Of a stretch of 52,485 bases of DNA, positions 44,810-52,485 are shown one piece after another. Position 1 is the first letter of the stretch. Each line of letters starts with the position of its first letter. Made by a program: the position numbers and the translations under genes. This stretch comes from Opitutia bacterium (GTDB lineage: Bacteria > Verrucomicrobiota > Verrucomicrobiia > Opitutales > Seribacteraceae): assembly GCA_002730975.1 (NCBI GenBank), contig PCBO01000048.1, positions 5,415-57,899 on the forward strand, read 5' to 3'. Under the pieces are notes generated by a model. The model ran no database searches. It saw nothing but the letters and a program-made list of their open reading frames with translations, and had not been told where the DNA came from.

Positions 44810-46216
44810 TTATCCGAATATAGTTCGTGCGTCAGTCACTTCACCCGTAACGGCTGCGGCGGCCACCATGACTGGACTCATGAGCATTGTCCGTCCAGTC
44901 GGGCTACCTTGCCTGCCCTTGAAATTGCGGTTGCTCGAACTAGCGCAGAGCTGGTCGCCGACAAGTTTGTCAGGGTTCATCGCTAGGCACATGGAACAAC
45001 CTGCTGCACGCCACTCGAAGCCAGCATCGATAAACACTTTATCTAATCCCTTTTCCATCGCCAACTTACTGACAATTTGAGAACCGGGAACGACTATGGC
45101 CTTCAAACCATCCCGAACCTTGTGCCCTGGTAAACGCGATGCCACTTCTTCTAGATCGGAAAGACGACCATTGGTGCACGAGCCAATGAAGGCAACGTCG
45201 ACCTTCGTTCCGCGCACAGGGGCACCCGCCGTGAGCTTCATGTGTTCAAGTGCTTCGACGATACTTTCTCTCTCATTTTGAGTTACTTGATCAGGGTCTG
45301 GAATATTTTCGTCTATGGCAACTGCTTGGCCCGGATTAATCCCCCATGTGACGGTGGGAGCAACCTGAGCACCTTCGATAGTCACTGTATCATCGTACGA
45401 GCAATCTTTATCGGATGAGTAGCTCGACCATACGGAAACTTGCTCTTTCCAATCGTTGCCACTTGGAGAATACGGGCGCCCTTTGAGGTATGTAAAAGTC
45501 TTTGAGTCGGGGTTTACATACCCCACCCTTGCCCCACCCTCTATGGACATGTTGCATGCGGTCATACGTTCCTCGATCGAGAACGCGTCGAAAACGGAAC
45601 CGCCATATTCATATGCGAACCCAGTGCCGCCGTTGACGCCAAGTAAGCGAATGATGTGCAGGATGACGTCCTTGGCGTAAATGCCTGCTCCCAGATCTCC
45701 GTTGACGTTGATCCGTCGCACCTTGAGCTTGCTCATGGCCATCGTTTGCGTAGCCATGAGATCTCTGACCTGACTAGTTCCAACGCCGAAAGCTACAGCA
45801 CCAAAGGCACCATGTGTGGAGGTGTGCGAATCGCCGCAGGCAATCGTCATCCCCGGTTGGGTAAGACCTTGCTCCGGTCCAACGACATGCACAATACCCT
45901 GTTTCCCTGAGTCGACATCAAAGAAAGTGACACCGGATTCAATACAGTTTTTGCGAAGTTCCTTGATCATGGCATCGGCCAGAATGTCAGAATAGGGTTC
46001 ATGCGCTTCATCTGTGGGAACGATGTGGTCCACAGTTGCAAAGGTGCGCTCGGGATATCTTACGGGCAAACCCTTCTCTCGCAGCATGCCAAATGCCTGT
46101 GGACTGGTCACTTCATGGATGAGATGCCTACCAATAAACAATTGAGTTTGCCCATTGGCGAGTTCACCAACGGAATGCGCATCCCAAACTTTTTCGAAAA
46201 GATTTTTAGAATTCAT
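44810..46216 (-). CDS. leuC: 3-isopropylmalate dehydratase large subunit
   Basis: A 468-residue aconitase-family protein of usual length. Motifs: [38 protein letters not shown], and the [4Fe-4S] cysteines in FIGSCTNGR and [11 protein letters not shown]. First gene of leuCD. The 109 bases before its ATG hold no gene and separate it from the flagellar group. Confidence 0.97.
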   Translation of the reverse strand: MNSKNLFEKVWDAHSVGELANGQTQLFIGRHLIHEVTSPQAFGMLREKGLPVRYPERTFATVDHIVPTDEAHEPYSDILADAMIKELRKNCIESGVTFFDVDSGKQGIVHVVGPEQGLTQPGMTIACGDSHTSTHGAFGAVAFGVGTSQVRDLMATQTMAMSKLKVRRINVNGDLGAGIYAKDVILHIIRLLGVNGGTGFAYEYGGSVFDAFSIEERMTACNMSIEGGARVGYVNPDSKTFTYLKGRPYSPSGNDWKEQVSVWSSYSSDKDCSYDDTVTIEGAQVAPTVTWGINPGQAVAIDENIPDPDQVTQNERESIVEALEHMKLTAGAPVRGTKVDVAFIGSCTNGRLSDLEEVASRLPGHKVRDGLKAIVVPGSQIVSKLAMEKGLDKVFIDAGFEWRAAGCSMCLAMNPDKLVGDQLCASSSNRNFKGRQGSPTGRTMLMSPVMVAAAAVTGEVTDARTIFG

Positions 46217-46325
46217 TTTAAAGAACGAAATCTCATATCGATAAAATAAAACCGAGCAAGTGAATACGCTTGAAGCTTATGCTGTCGTCAACTTACCAAA
46301 AGGTTTTTTTTAGGGATGCCGAAAT

Positions 46326-46703
46326 TCAGACCTTGAACCTTTTGCCTTCGCTTTGAAATTGAGAGGAGTAAGCCGTACGAATCTTTCGAATGCGTGAAGT
46401 TTCTTCAGTCGTTGAATCACCCTTGTCTTGGGGGTTCTGAGCAATTAGATTTGTTAGTGTTTGTGAGTTGCGAGTCTGGATTTTTAGAATCCGATCTAAA
46501 GTTACGCCAAGTTCAGGAATATCTCTAGGATCAACCAAAAGTTTTGCTCGGGCTTCTACAACTGAGGCAAGAACTTGATCTTTTTCTTGGATTATATTCT
46601 CTAATTTGTCGAGTTCGACTGAGACTATAGCCTGTGTTTCGGATTGCAGAAGTGTTTCATAATTATCCACTGCAACGGAAAATGCTTTTTCCTCGGGACT
46701 CAC
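46326..46703 (-). CDS. FlgN-like flagellar chaperone candidate
   Basis: A 125-residue helical protein (DNYETLLQSETQAIVSVELDKLENIIQEKDQVLASVVEARAKL) with the heptad pattern of FlgN/FliT-type export chaperones. Sequence identity to known FlgN could not be tested. It lies directly after fliS in the flagellar operon, where FlgN or FliT commonly occurs. FlgN carries hook-junction proteins FlgK and FlgL, and FliT carries FliD. The assignment rests on shape, size and context. Confidence 0.55.
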   Translation of the reverse strand: MSPEEKAFSVAVDNYETLLQSETQAIVSVELDKLENIIQEKDQVLASVVEARAKLLVDPRDIPELGVTLDRILKIQTRNSQTLTNLIAQNPQDKGDSTTEETSRIRKIRTAYSSQFQSEGKRFKV

Positions 46704-46739
46704 TGCCGAGAAACCATCTCCAAGCTAACGCAGGACTCT

Positions 46740-47174
46740 CTAGGCTTGTAGAGAGAGAGAACCTGGTTCACCACTGACGTTGTGTTCGGGGTTCTGCGTC
46801 AGCATTTCGGACCAAGCTTCGCGTAACTCATTAATAGTCTTTTCGGCTTCAACTATGGGAGCCGTTTCTTTCTTGAGGTTTGCTTGCTGCAACTGATGAA
46901 GGACATAATCGTAAAGACGGTAAAGAGTTCCGGGGAGATCTCCTGGAACAGACATGTCGAGGGAAGCTTGCAGTTCAGTCACGATATTCTGGGCACGAAT
47001 TAAATTATTGTTGATGTCTTCGTTCTTTTTGGTGAATTCTTCTTCCTCAAAAGCTCTTTTGGCAGCAGACATAAAACGAAGAGCACCATCAAAAAGCATA
47101 AGAACCAGCTTGCCGGGGCTTGCCGTTTGAATGGACTGCGCCTTGTATGACCGAGCTATCTTTTCGTATTGCAT
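46740..47174 (-). CDS. fliS: Flagellin export chaperone FliS
   Basis: A 144-residue helical protein with the FliS pattern: YKAQSIQTASPGKLVLMLFDGALRFMSAAKRAF, NNNLIRAQNIVTELQASLD, LPGTLYRLYDYVLHQLQQANL and LREAWSEML. It binds the C-terminus of flagellin and keeps it unfolded for export. It follows flgM by 31 bases. The family call is firm. Confidence 0.93.
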   Translation of the reverse strand: MQYEKIARSYKAQSIQTASPGKLVLMLFDGALRFMSAAKRAFEEEEFTKKNEDINNNLIRAQNIVTELQASLDMSVPGDLPGTLYRLYDYVLHQLQQANLKKETAPIVEAEKTINELREAWSEMLTQNPEHNVSGEPGSLSLQA

Positions 47175-47205
47175 AAATTTGATAGATTGACTGCGACTGA
47201 AAGAA

Positions 47206-47493
47206 TCAGCCGCCGAACTCTTCGTTCTCGATTAATTTCTCCGCCAATCCGTCTAGGATCGAGTCGGTGGGCCAATTCGGGTCGGCAAGAAGTGCTTTTC
47301 CACGTTCCACTTCTTCGGGACGAATCGTATGGGAACTGGATTCCACTCTGTCGGCCAACTTCCCAATGTCTGTCAATGCGTTCCCTGAGATGGATTGCGT
47401 CTGAGCATGGGGGATGGGTGATGATGGCAATCGAGATGGTGCTCTAAGTTTACTCGAGCCGCTCGTATTTGCATCAACTGATATGGGATCCAT
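47206..47493 (-). CDS. flgM: FlgM-like anti-sigma-28 factor
   Basis: A 95-residue protein. The N-terminal half is disordered and Ser/Pro-rich. The C-terminal half has the FlgM pattern RPEEVERGKALLADPNWPTDSILDGLAEKLIENEEF, although only a partial match is seen. FlgM binds FliA until the hook is complete and is then secreted. Its place between fliS and the lipoprotein gene within the flagellar operon supports this call. No FliA gene is in the window. Confidence 0.75.
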   Translation of the reverse strand: MDPISVDANTSGSSKLRAPSRLPSSPIPHAQTQSISGNALTDIGKLADRVESSSHTIRPEEVERGKALLADPNWPTDSILDGLAEKLIENEEFGG

Positions 47494-47577
47494 AATGAAA
47501 ATTTAACTTAATGGGTGTATTAATATTGTAATATGAACCAATGTAGGATTTATCGCAACCCTTTTAGGAAATTCTTT

Positions 47578-48231
47578 TTAGCGTATTGGGAGGGTTGAGA
47601 AAATCGAGTGGGCGACGTACTTCGCGAAAGTTCTAGGCGATGCAGTCGCGCTCCCGGTAGTGCGAGCTGAGAGATTATTTACTTGTATAGCTCGCTGAAA
47701 TTGGCTTGCGGCAGCAATGACTCCCGGTTGTCCCGCATCGAACGTCTCGTCGATTGCCCAAAGGAAATCAGCGCTTTTAATCTCAACTAGTTTAGCGCGG
47801 ACACTTAGCGAGAGAGGCTTGTAGGGACGATAGGAATTCAAGTCCATCAACAGTACTCCGTTTGCACCCGTTTGCTTTTCTATGTCGGAGAGGAAGGTTT
47901 CAGGAAGTTGACCAGAAGATGACAGTCGTCGTATTCCGAAAAGAACTTTCATTTGTTCGGTTGTGAGGCGAACGGTTTCAAACAGTCGCTGTTTGGTCAA
48001 TTCTTGGTGGAAGACATCGTCGACGTAACTTAGAAGTGGTGAATCTTCGTCTGGAAAATAGCAAGGAAGCACAGCAACCCTCGTAAAGTTAGTGGGGAGT
48101 CTCTCAGTGGGATATAAATTCTTCGGAAGGAACGGCTCAGCTTGTCGCACTACCTTTTCCTGTTCGAATCGGCGACAGGAAGAGAGAGCAAGAAATACGC
48201 ACAGGAAAATTTGTAGGTATGGAGTTTTCAT
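47578..48231 (-). CDS. Putative lipoprotein of the flagellar operon (CsgG/GNA1162-like)
   Basis: A 217-residue protein. ATG 48231 starts a lipoprotein signal with lipobox ALSSC (Cys19); the longer frame from 48291 overlaps fliD. The mature part (FTRVAVLPCYFPDED, YVDDVFHQELTKQRLFETVRLTTEQM, GANGVLLMDLNSYRPYKPLSLSVRAKLVEI) resembles periplasmic domains of CsgG or TolB-N type proteins found in outer-membrane lipoproteins such as FlgO. It lies between fliD and flgM. A role in anchoring or stabilising the flagellum in the outer membrane is inferred. Confidence 0.65.
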   Translation of the reverse strand: MKTPYLQIFLCVFLALSSCRRFEQEKVVRQAEPFLPKNLYPTERLPTNFTRVAVLPCYFPDEDSPLLSYVDDVFHQELTKQRLFETVRLTTEQMKVLFGIRRLSSSGQLPETFLSDIEKQTGANGVLLMDLNSYRPYKPLSLSVRAKLVEIKSADFLWAIDETFDAGQPGVIAAASQFQRAIQVNNLSARTTGSATASPRTFAKYVAHSIFSTLPIR

Positions 48232-48268
48232 TTCTTCTGGCGATTGGTTCGACTGGTTTGGCAATTCA

Positions 48269-51200
48269 TTATTTCTTAGAATTAGAAGCAAAAGAGTTCG
48301 TTAGAGTTTGCATTTGGCTGCTGATTTTCGACTGCATCTCTTCCATCCGAATAAAACCTTGAGTCAAAGCCCTTTCTCTTTGTTCTAGATAACGTTCCAA
48401 ATCTTCGATGCGCTCATCGATGCGTTTGTTCTGTGCGCGAATACTCTCGGCATGGGCTTGATAGGTTCCCTTGTAGCCGGAGTCGTTGTCGCCGGAAAGA
48501 AAGTTACCCAGAAAATCATTTAAGTCAAAAGTAACACCTTGATATTTTTTATTTGCAGTGCCTGTGTTCCTATCGTCTGCGGTCGCGGTTGCCTCGGCAA
48601 AAAGGGCTTGGACTTTTTCAGGATTATTTAGAAGTTCTGCGGTGAGCTTTGAGGAATCCTTCATCTGAAGGCGATCACTACCTGTGCCAAAGTCAAGACC
48701 GATGTCAGCTAAGCGGAAAGAGCTGAATTGAGGAGTGTAAGGGACCCAACTTCCGCTGCTAGTGCCTGCATTCCAAGTCCATTCCTGATAAGTCGAGTCG
48801 CCGGCGGTGTGAGCGCCAATCGAATTATCCTCTTTCACCTTTACTTTATAACCTGCATCTGACGCTCCAAGATCAAGGTCGGTTTTGACTGCATTCAGCA
48901 GAGTTTCATCGGTGACCGTGAGGTCGGTGCCGTCCTGGGCTATTTTACTTTCGGAGTGAACGTAGCTGTCGCCAAAGACTATCTTGCGCAACTGGCTGCC
49001 AAGTCGACTGATCTCGATGTTGCTGGAAAAAGTACCTGCTGTGACGTTGTCACCATCTTGATTCACCGCGACCAAGCTACGAATGTAATCTTGAGCATCA
49101 TTAAACTCTTCGACGAACTTTCCAATTGCGTTTCTCGCGGGGTTGGAATCACGCTCAATCTTTACGGTACCTAGATCTCCCACTGCACCTCCGCTTACGT
49201 CAAAGGTTATTCCCTCGTATCCGTGCACTGTTTCATCAAAAGAGGCGGTATTATTGTAGATTGTGTCACCGTCATTTATCTTGATGGCGAAATTGTTGCC
49301 CAGTTCACTGCTTGCTGCTCGACCTACGCCTCGCACCAACTGCTCCCACTTGGTATTGGTGCGATCTATATTCTGTCCTGCAGGCACATCTTCCATGGCT
49401 TGCCAATAAGTCGTAGTACCGCCAATGGTATTTTTAACGTAAGATCCTTTGGTGTAATTAGCTGAATTGCTGAACGCGGTATAATCTGCATCTGGTTCAG
49501 GTGCGGCGAGACCCATCAGTTCAAGGATATTTCCGTCTCCTCGGTTCGCAGATAAGGAGTCCCATGTAGGCCTTTCGTGAAGAGTAATTCCTATGGCGCC
49601 GTCATCATTGTTCTGTACGACGAACTTATCGCCAACGGGATCGTAATACATCGTGACGTTCGCGGCGGAATCATTTACTCTCTGAATAACGTCGGCGACT
49701 GTGTCGTCATTTACGTTGTAATCTATTCTTACGGCGCCGGTGCCGTCTCCGATATAGAAAACATCCCCGCCGACATCGAATTTTCCAGCGGAGAAACCAT
49801 TAAAATTGGCGTCGGCGATCTTTTCCGTCAAACTGACCGACCCTAGAGATTGGCTACTGGTAAGAACGGTCTCAGTAAGTGGTTCCCAGTAGTTCTGCCA
49901 TCCGGCGGTTACTCCGGGCGTTGGCATGTCTTTTTGTTGCCAGAAATCGGGATCGGTGTAGGTGAAACCGTAAGCTTGGTTTTCGGTCATTGAACTTTTG
50001 GGGCCAAGCAATTCCCAGTCGTCGGCGTTCGTCGGATTCGCCGGATCCTTATTAGTAGTTAGAATACGGGCCTTGTAGTAATTGACAATTCCGGACCCTG
50101 AATCAGTGGCTTCGAGAATAGTTCCCGGGCCGTATGTAGTTCCTCCCGAGTAAGTTGCGACAGTCGATGCTGGCCGCAATGCGGCTTCGTTGGTATCGTG
50201 CAGGCCAAACGTTCCATCATTGCCGGCAGAGGACTGGACGTTGCCGACTTGCTTCCAGATTGAATGGTCCACGGCATTGGAAACCACTAAATTATTGGCT
50301 ACGCGCTTCATGCCCGGTTTGATCTGCTGCCAATAAAGAGGATCGAAATCGGCTGCCGCTTCTCCGTTTGCATGGGCGATTTCCGTCCACCATTTCGTGA
50401 ATTCGGAATTAGTGGGATCCGTCAGCTCTGCGGTGACCTCGCCCCACCAATTATTGTTAGTTAAGTCATTAAGAGTGGCTGTTTTGTCCGTCCACCAAGC
50501 GGCATTCGACTTGTCCTTCAAGTTGGCACTGGAATCCGTCCACCAATTGGTGTTCGTGAGATCCGTCAAAGTGGAAGACACTTCCTGCCAGTATCCGTCG
50601 TTGACACCTGCTCCCAATGGCGTGGTTAAGGCGATTTCGGGCACATACTCCCAAAATTCGTCCTGAATTGAACCACCTGTAAGCGTTCCGCCACCAGGGA
50701 AGGTTACGATGTCCGAAGTAACGTCTTCCCAGTAGAGGGTGTCTCCTGGACCGGCGTCTTGGGCATTAAGGGTTACGGCTGTGGTGACGTCGGTCCAGTA
50801 GGCATTGGCGGCCAGCGTCGTGGCATCGCTGACTTCCGTCCAATAGGAGTTGGTCGCAGTAGGTGTTTTGACGGCGGCATCGACATTTGCCCAGTAGGCG
50901 TTAGCGCCTACGTTGGCAGTCGGGTCGGTCGCATTCGTATCGAGAGTCCAGTAGGTGTTGGTTGCCGTAGGCGCCTTGATGGCTGCGTCGACATTCGTCC
51001 AGTATGCATTGGCAGCTAGTGTCGTGGCGTCACTGACTTCCGTCCAATACGTGTTGGTCGCGGTGGGTTTCGTTATGGCAGTAGTTTCATTCGTGACCAT
51101 CGAGCCTACGACATTCGCCAATGCAGTTTGACCACTGTCAGTCCAGTTCGTGGGATTTGAGTCAGGGTCAGTAATGAGGTTGCCACCGCTTGCATTTTGA

Positions 51201-52485
51201 AAGAACTTGCCACTTACGCTTCCCTTGACCCAAGCTCCGTTTCCCGCGGGATTTCCGCCGTTGATCGAATTACTTGCGCCGGCGTAGGTCGAACCTCCGC
51301 TTATTTTATAATAATTCCCGGAATCTTCGATGAGAGTTCCCGATGCATAGCTTGATCCTGCAGCAAAGGAAGGAGTGGCCCCTAAATTTGATTGAGCGGC
51401 ATAAACTTTTCCTTGGGTCGTATTCAGCACCCTGTCGGAGCTTGCAATATTGCCTAGGTTTAAGGCTGATATGCCGCCACCTGAAGTATAGGTTGCCTCA
51501 GCGATGGCTTGCTGTGCTTGCCAGAAGGACCCGCCACCTGCCACGACTTCATTGGAGTAATTGGTAGACGTCGAGTGATTCTGAATGGCTTGTAGGCTAG
51601 CAGAGGCTGAAAAGACCTTGCCGTTGGCGGTATCGAGCACTCTGTCATTCGCGCTCATCGGCACTACTTGTCCTGTGGTCAAACCTCCTCCTCCGAAAGT
51701 TTGGCTGGCAATGGTTTGCTGCGCCTCCCAGAAAGATCCACCAACCGCTACGACTTGGTTGTTGTAATTAGACGTCGCTGCGTGGTTCTGAATAGCTTGA
51801 AGGCTTGCAGAGGCTGAAAAGACCTTGCCGTTTACGGTGTCGAGCACCCTGTCATTCGTACTCATTGGGACTACTTGCGCGGTAGTCAATCCTCCCCCTC
51901 CGAAAGTTTGACCGGCGGTATTGAGATTCGCCTTCCAATAATTACCACCACTTGAAACCACGTCATTCACCGAATGGTTTGCCGTCGTAGCGTGCGCTGC
52001 AAAAGAACCTAGATTACCGAGAGCCTTGTAGATACGACCATTGGCAGCCCCATTTGAAGTGAGTTGTCGGTAATCGTTCGTATTGATGCCACTCACAGCA
52101 GTATTTTCCGTGTAGGCGGAAATATTAGCCCAAGCAGCTTTCGCCTTGTAAAAGTTGGTCGAGGCTCCCGCGCCTGACTTTGCGAATTTTTGGGCCATTG
52201 TGCCGGCTGCGTTGTAGATCGTCTTTTCGGCTTTCGCGGCAATTAGATTGAGGTCTTGTTGGGCCTGATAGAATTTATTGTGACCGGTGTGAAATACGTA
52301 TTTATTCGTGGAAGTCGCTGTGCCTCCAGCGTTGTTGACGCTCCCCCCGTTGGCAAAATCCGTTACGGCAGTCCAATTGGCATGAGCCTCGTAGAAGTTG
52401 GTGGCGCCCGTGGCCGTGTGCACGTATTTTGAATTCGCTACGGCGGGGTCGTAATTTGTCGCGATGGAATGAGTCGTGACGTTTG
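48269..52485 (-). CDS. fliD: Giant flagellar filament cap protein FliD with repeat insertion (N-terminus off the window)
   Basis: The frame is open from the right edge to the stop at 48269, at least 1404 residues; typical FliD has 400-700. The C-terminal ~345 residues are FliD-like (EGITFDVSGGAVGDLGTVKIERD, AIGKFVEEFNDAQDYIRSLV, SLGS-type and LNNPEKVQALFAEA) and end in the coiled coil RIEDLERYLEQRERALTQGFIRMEEMQSKISSQMQTL. Before it lies a flagellin_IN-like unit (GAVRIDYNVNDDTVADVIQRVN). The rest, over 850 residues, is an insertion of tandem repeats, parts of which resemble CBM5/12 chitin-binding modules. It is acidic and Trp/Tyr-rich with few cysteines. The FliD_N domain is outside the window. 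GTG 52423 is only an internal codon. Confidence 0.88.
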   Translation of the reverse strand, partial: NVTTHSIATNYDPAVANSKYVHTATGATNFYEAHANWTAVTDFANGGSVNNAGGTATSTNKYVFHTGHNKFYQAQQDLNLIAAKAEKTIYNAAGTMAQKFAKSGAGASTNFYKAKAAWANISAYTENTAVSGINTNDYRQLTSNGAANGRIYKALGNLGSFAAHATTANHSVNDVVSSGGNYWKANLNTAGQTFGGGGLTTAQVVPMSTNDRVLDTVNGKVFSASASLQAIQNHAATSNYNNQVVAVGGSFWEAQQTIASQTFGGGGLTTGQVVPMSANDRVLDTANGKVFSASASLQAIQNHSTSTNYSNEVVAGGGSFWQAQQAIAEATYTSGGGISALNLGNIASSDRVLNTTQGKVYAAQSNLGATPSFAAGSSYASGTLIEDSGNYYKISGGSTYAGASNSINGGNPAGNGAWVKGSVSGKFFQNASGGNLITDPDSNPTNWTDSGQTALANVVGSMVTNETTAITKPTATNTYWTEVSDATTLAANAYWTNVDAAIKAPTATNTYWTLDTNATDPTANVGANAYWANVDAAVKTPTATNSYWTEVSDATTLAANAYWTDVTTAVTLNAQDAGPGDTLYWEDVTSDIVTFPGGGTLTGGSIQDEFWEYVPEIALTTPLGAGVNDGYWQEVSSTLTDLTNTNWWTDSSANLKDKSNAAWWTDKTATLNDLTNNNWWGEVTAELTDPTNSEFTKWWTEIAHANGEAAADFDPLYWQQIKPGMKRVANNLVVSNAVDHSIWKQVGNVQSSAGNDGTFGLHDTNEAALRPASTVATYSGGTTYGPGTILEATDSGSGIVNYYKARILTTNKDPANPTNADDWELLGPKSSMTENQAYGFTYTDPDFWQQKDMPTPGVTAGWQNYWEPLTETVLTSSQSLGSVSLTEKIADANFNGFSAGKFDVGGDVFYIGDGTGAVRIDYNVNDDTVADVIQRVNDSAANVTMYYDPVGDKFVVQNNDDGAIGITLHERPTWDSLSANRGDGNILELMGLAAPEPDADYTAFSNSANYTKGSYVKNTIGGTTTYWQAMEDVPAGQNIDRTNTKWEQLVRGVGRAASSELGNNFAIKINDGDTIYNNTASFDETVHGYEGITFDVSGGAVGDLGTVKIERDSNPARNAIGKFVEEFNDAQDYIRSLVAVNQDGDNVTAGTFSSNIEISRLGSQLRKIVFGDSYVHSESKIAQDGTDLTVTDETLLNAVKTDLDLGASDAGYKVKVKEDNSIGAHTAGDSTYQEWTWNAGTSSGSWVPYTPQFSSFRLADIGLDFGTGSDRLQMKDSSKLTAELLNNPEKVQALFAEATATADDRNTGTANKKYQGVTFDLNDFLGNFLSGDNDSGYKGTYQAHAESIRAQNKRIDERIEDLERYLEQRERALTQGFIRMEEMQSKISSQMQTLTNSFASNSKK
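50310..51070 (-). repeat. Array of [YFW]W-T/x repeats in FliD
   Basis: About fourteen units of roughly 18-22 residues each carry a [YFW]W pair followed by (T/Q/E)(E/D/N)(V/I), for example YWTEV, YWTNV, YWANV, YWTDV, WWTDS, WWTDK, WWGEV, YWQQI. Two longer blocks, starting at 50794 and 50998, match with a 204-base period (68 codons). The array is in frame throughout. Confidence 0.85.
51216..51372 (-). other. CBM5/12-like module in FliD
   Basis: The encoded segment has the pattern Y-x3-GT-I/V-x4-G-x-YY-K, then a Gly-rich stretch and GAWVKG, the arrangement of short chitin-binding modules. Two similar segments occur near 50008-50172 (YGPGTILEA, NYYKARI, DDWELLG) and 49338-49480 (YTKGSYVKN, TTYWQAM, TKWEQL). 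Confidence 0.5.
51584..51997 (-). repeat. 207-base in-frame direct repeats in FliD
   Basis: A near-identical unit starts at 51584 and again at 51791 (69 codons). The shared core encodes DRVLDTANGKVFSASASLQA with Gly-rich FGGGGLTT and GGSFW.AQQ. A third, more divergent copy of the GGxxW part lies on the far side of each. High DNA identity between the two copies suggests recent duplication or gene conversion. Confidence 0.85.

Noticed and set aside
46217-52485. CRISPR array as explanation for the periodic DNA in the fliD region
   Set aside because: The repeats are over 200 bases, in frame, diverged between copies and encode a continuous protein; no short repeat-spacer pattern or cas gene is present.

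Overview
The window looks like chromosomal DNA of an aerobic, flagellated Gram-negative bacterium of the Verrucomicrobiota, perhaps a marine Opitutae-like lineage. This is inferred from gene content: an alternative complex III operon (actABCDEF), a signal-peptide-bearing sulfatase, a GH31 glycosidase with a LamG domain, a PhoD-like phosphatase, an FAD oxidoreductase of the type common in Planctomycetes and Verrucomicrobia, and an outer-membrane toolkit (Lnt, a TolC-like channel, ExbB/ExbD, several lipoproteins). The phylum call is moderately firm. The genus cannot be told.

Layout. 1-2123: a secreted GH31 glycosidase that runs off the left edge, visibly richer in G+C than most of the window and lying on the 3' side of a tRNA-Val gene (2461-2537). 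2645-10158: PhoD-like phosphatase, MsbA-type ABC exporter, a mini M50 peptidase, a HAD-type phosphatase, a MerC-like membrane protein, a sulfatase, and a TerB-DnaJ protein. 10252-14728 (minus): a tripartite efflux operon in the order TolC-like, membrane fusion protein, FtsX-type permease, ATPase. 14832-26541 (minus): one long respiratory operon with actA-F, a small membrane protein, then three genes resembling a cbb3 oxidase (CcoN-like, CcoO-like with an extra cytochrome domain, and a monoheme cytochrome). 27040-32697 (plus): FAD oxidoreductase, a coiled-coil membrane protein, a small lipoprotein, RsmI and a Ppx/GppA phosphatase. 32720-36704 (minus): a TIM-barrel isomerase and the glycolytic set tpiA, pgk, gap. 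36816-42130 (minus): two HDOD paralogues, Lnt, a Dus tRNA-modifying enzyme and a DUF151 nuclease. 42191-42730 (plus): aroK. 42758-46216 (minus): exbD, an ExbB with a lipoprotein-like N-terminus, leuD, leuC. 46326-52485 (minus): flagellar genes, namely a FlgN-like protein, fliS, flgM, a lipoprotein and a giant fliD that runs off the right edge.

Two things stand out. First, the cbb3-like subunit I that follows the actABCDEF genes lacks both low-spin heme ligands, one CuB histidine and the cross-linked tyrosine, and the CcoO-like partner has Cys where the axial Met should be. The complex therefore keeps the cbb3 fold but should not be an ordinary oxygen reductase. It may be a dedicated non-catalytic or repurposed partner of alternative complex III. 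Second, the flagellar cap protein FliD carries an insertion of more than 850 residues made of tandem repeats, some resembling chitin-binding (CBM5/12-type) modules, which suggests a flagellum tip that binds polysaccharide. Family calls come from reading motifs by eye. No database search was possible.
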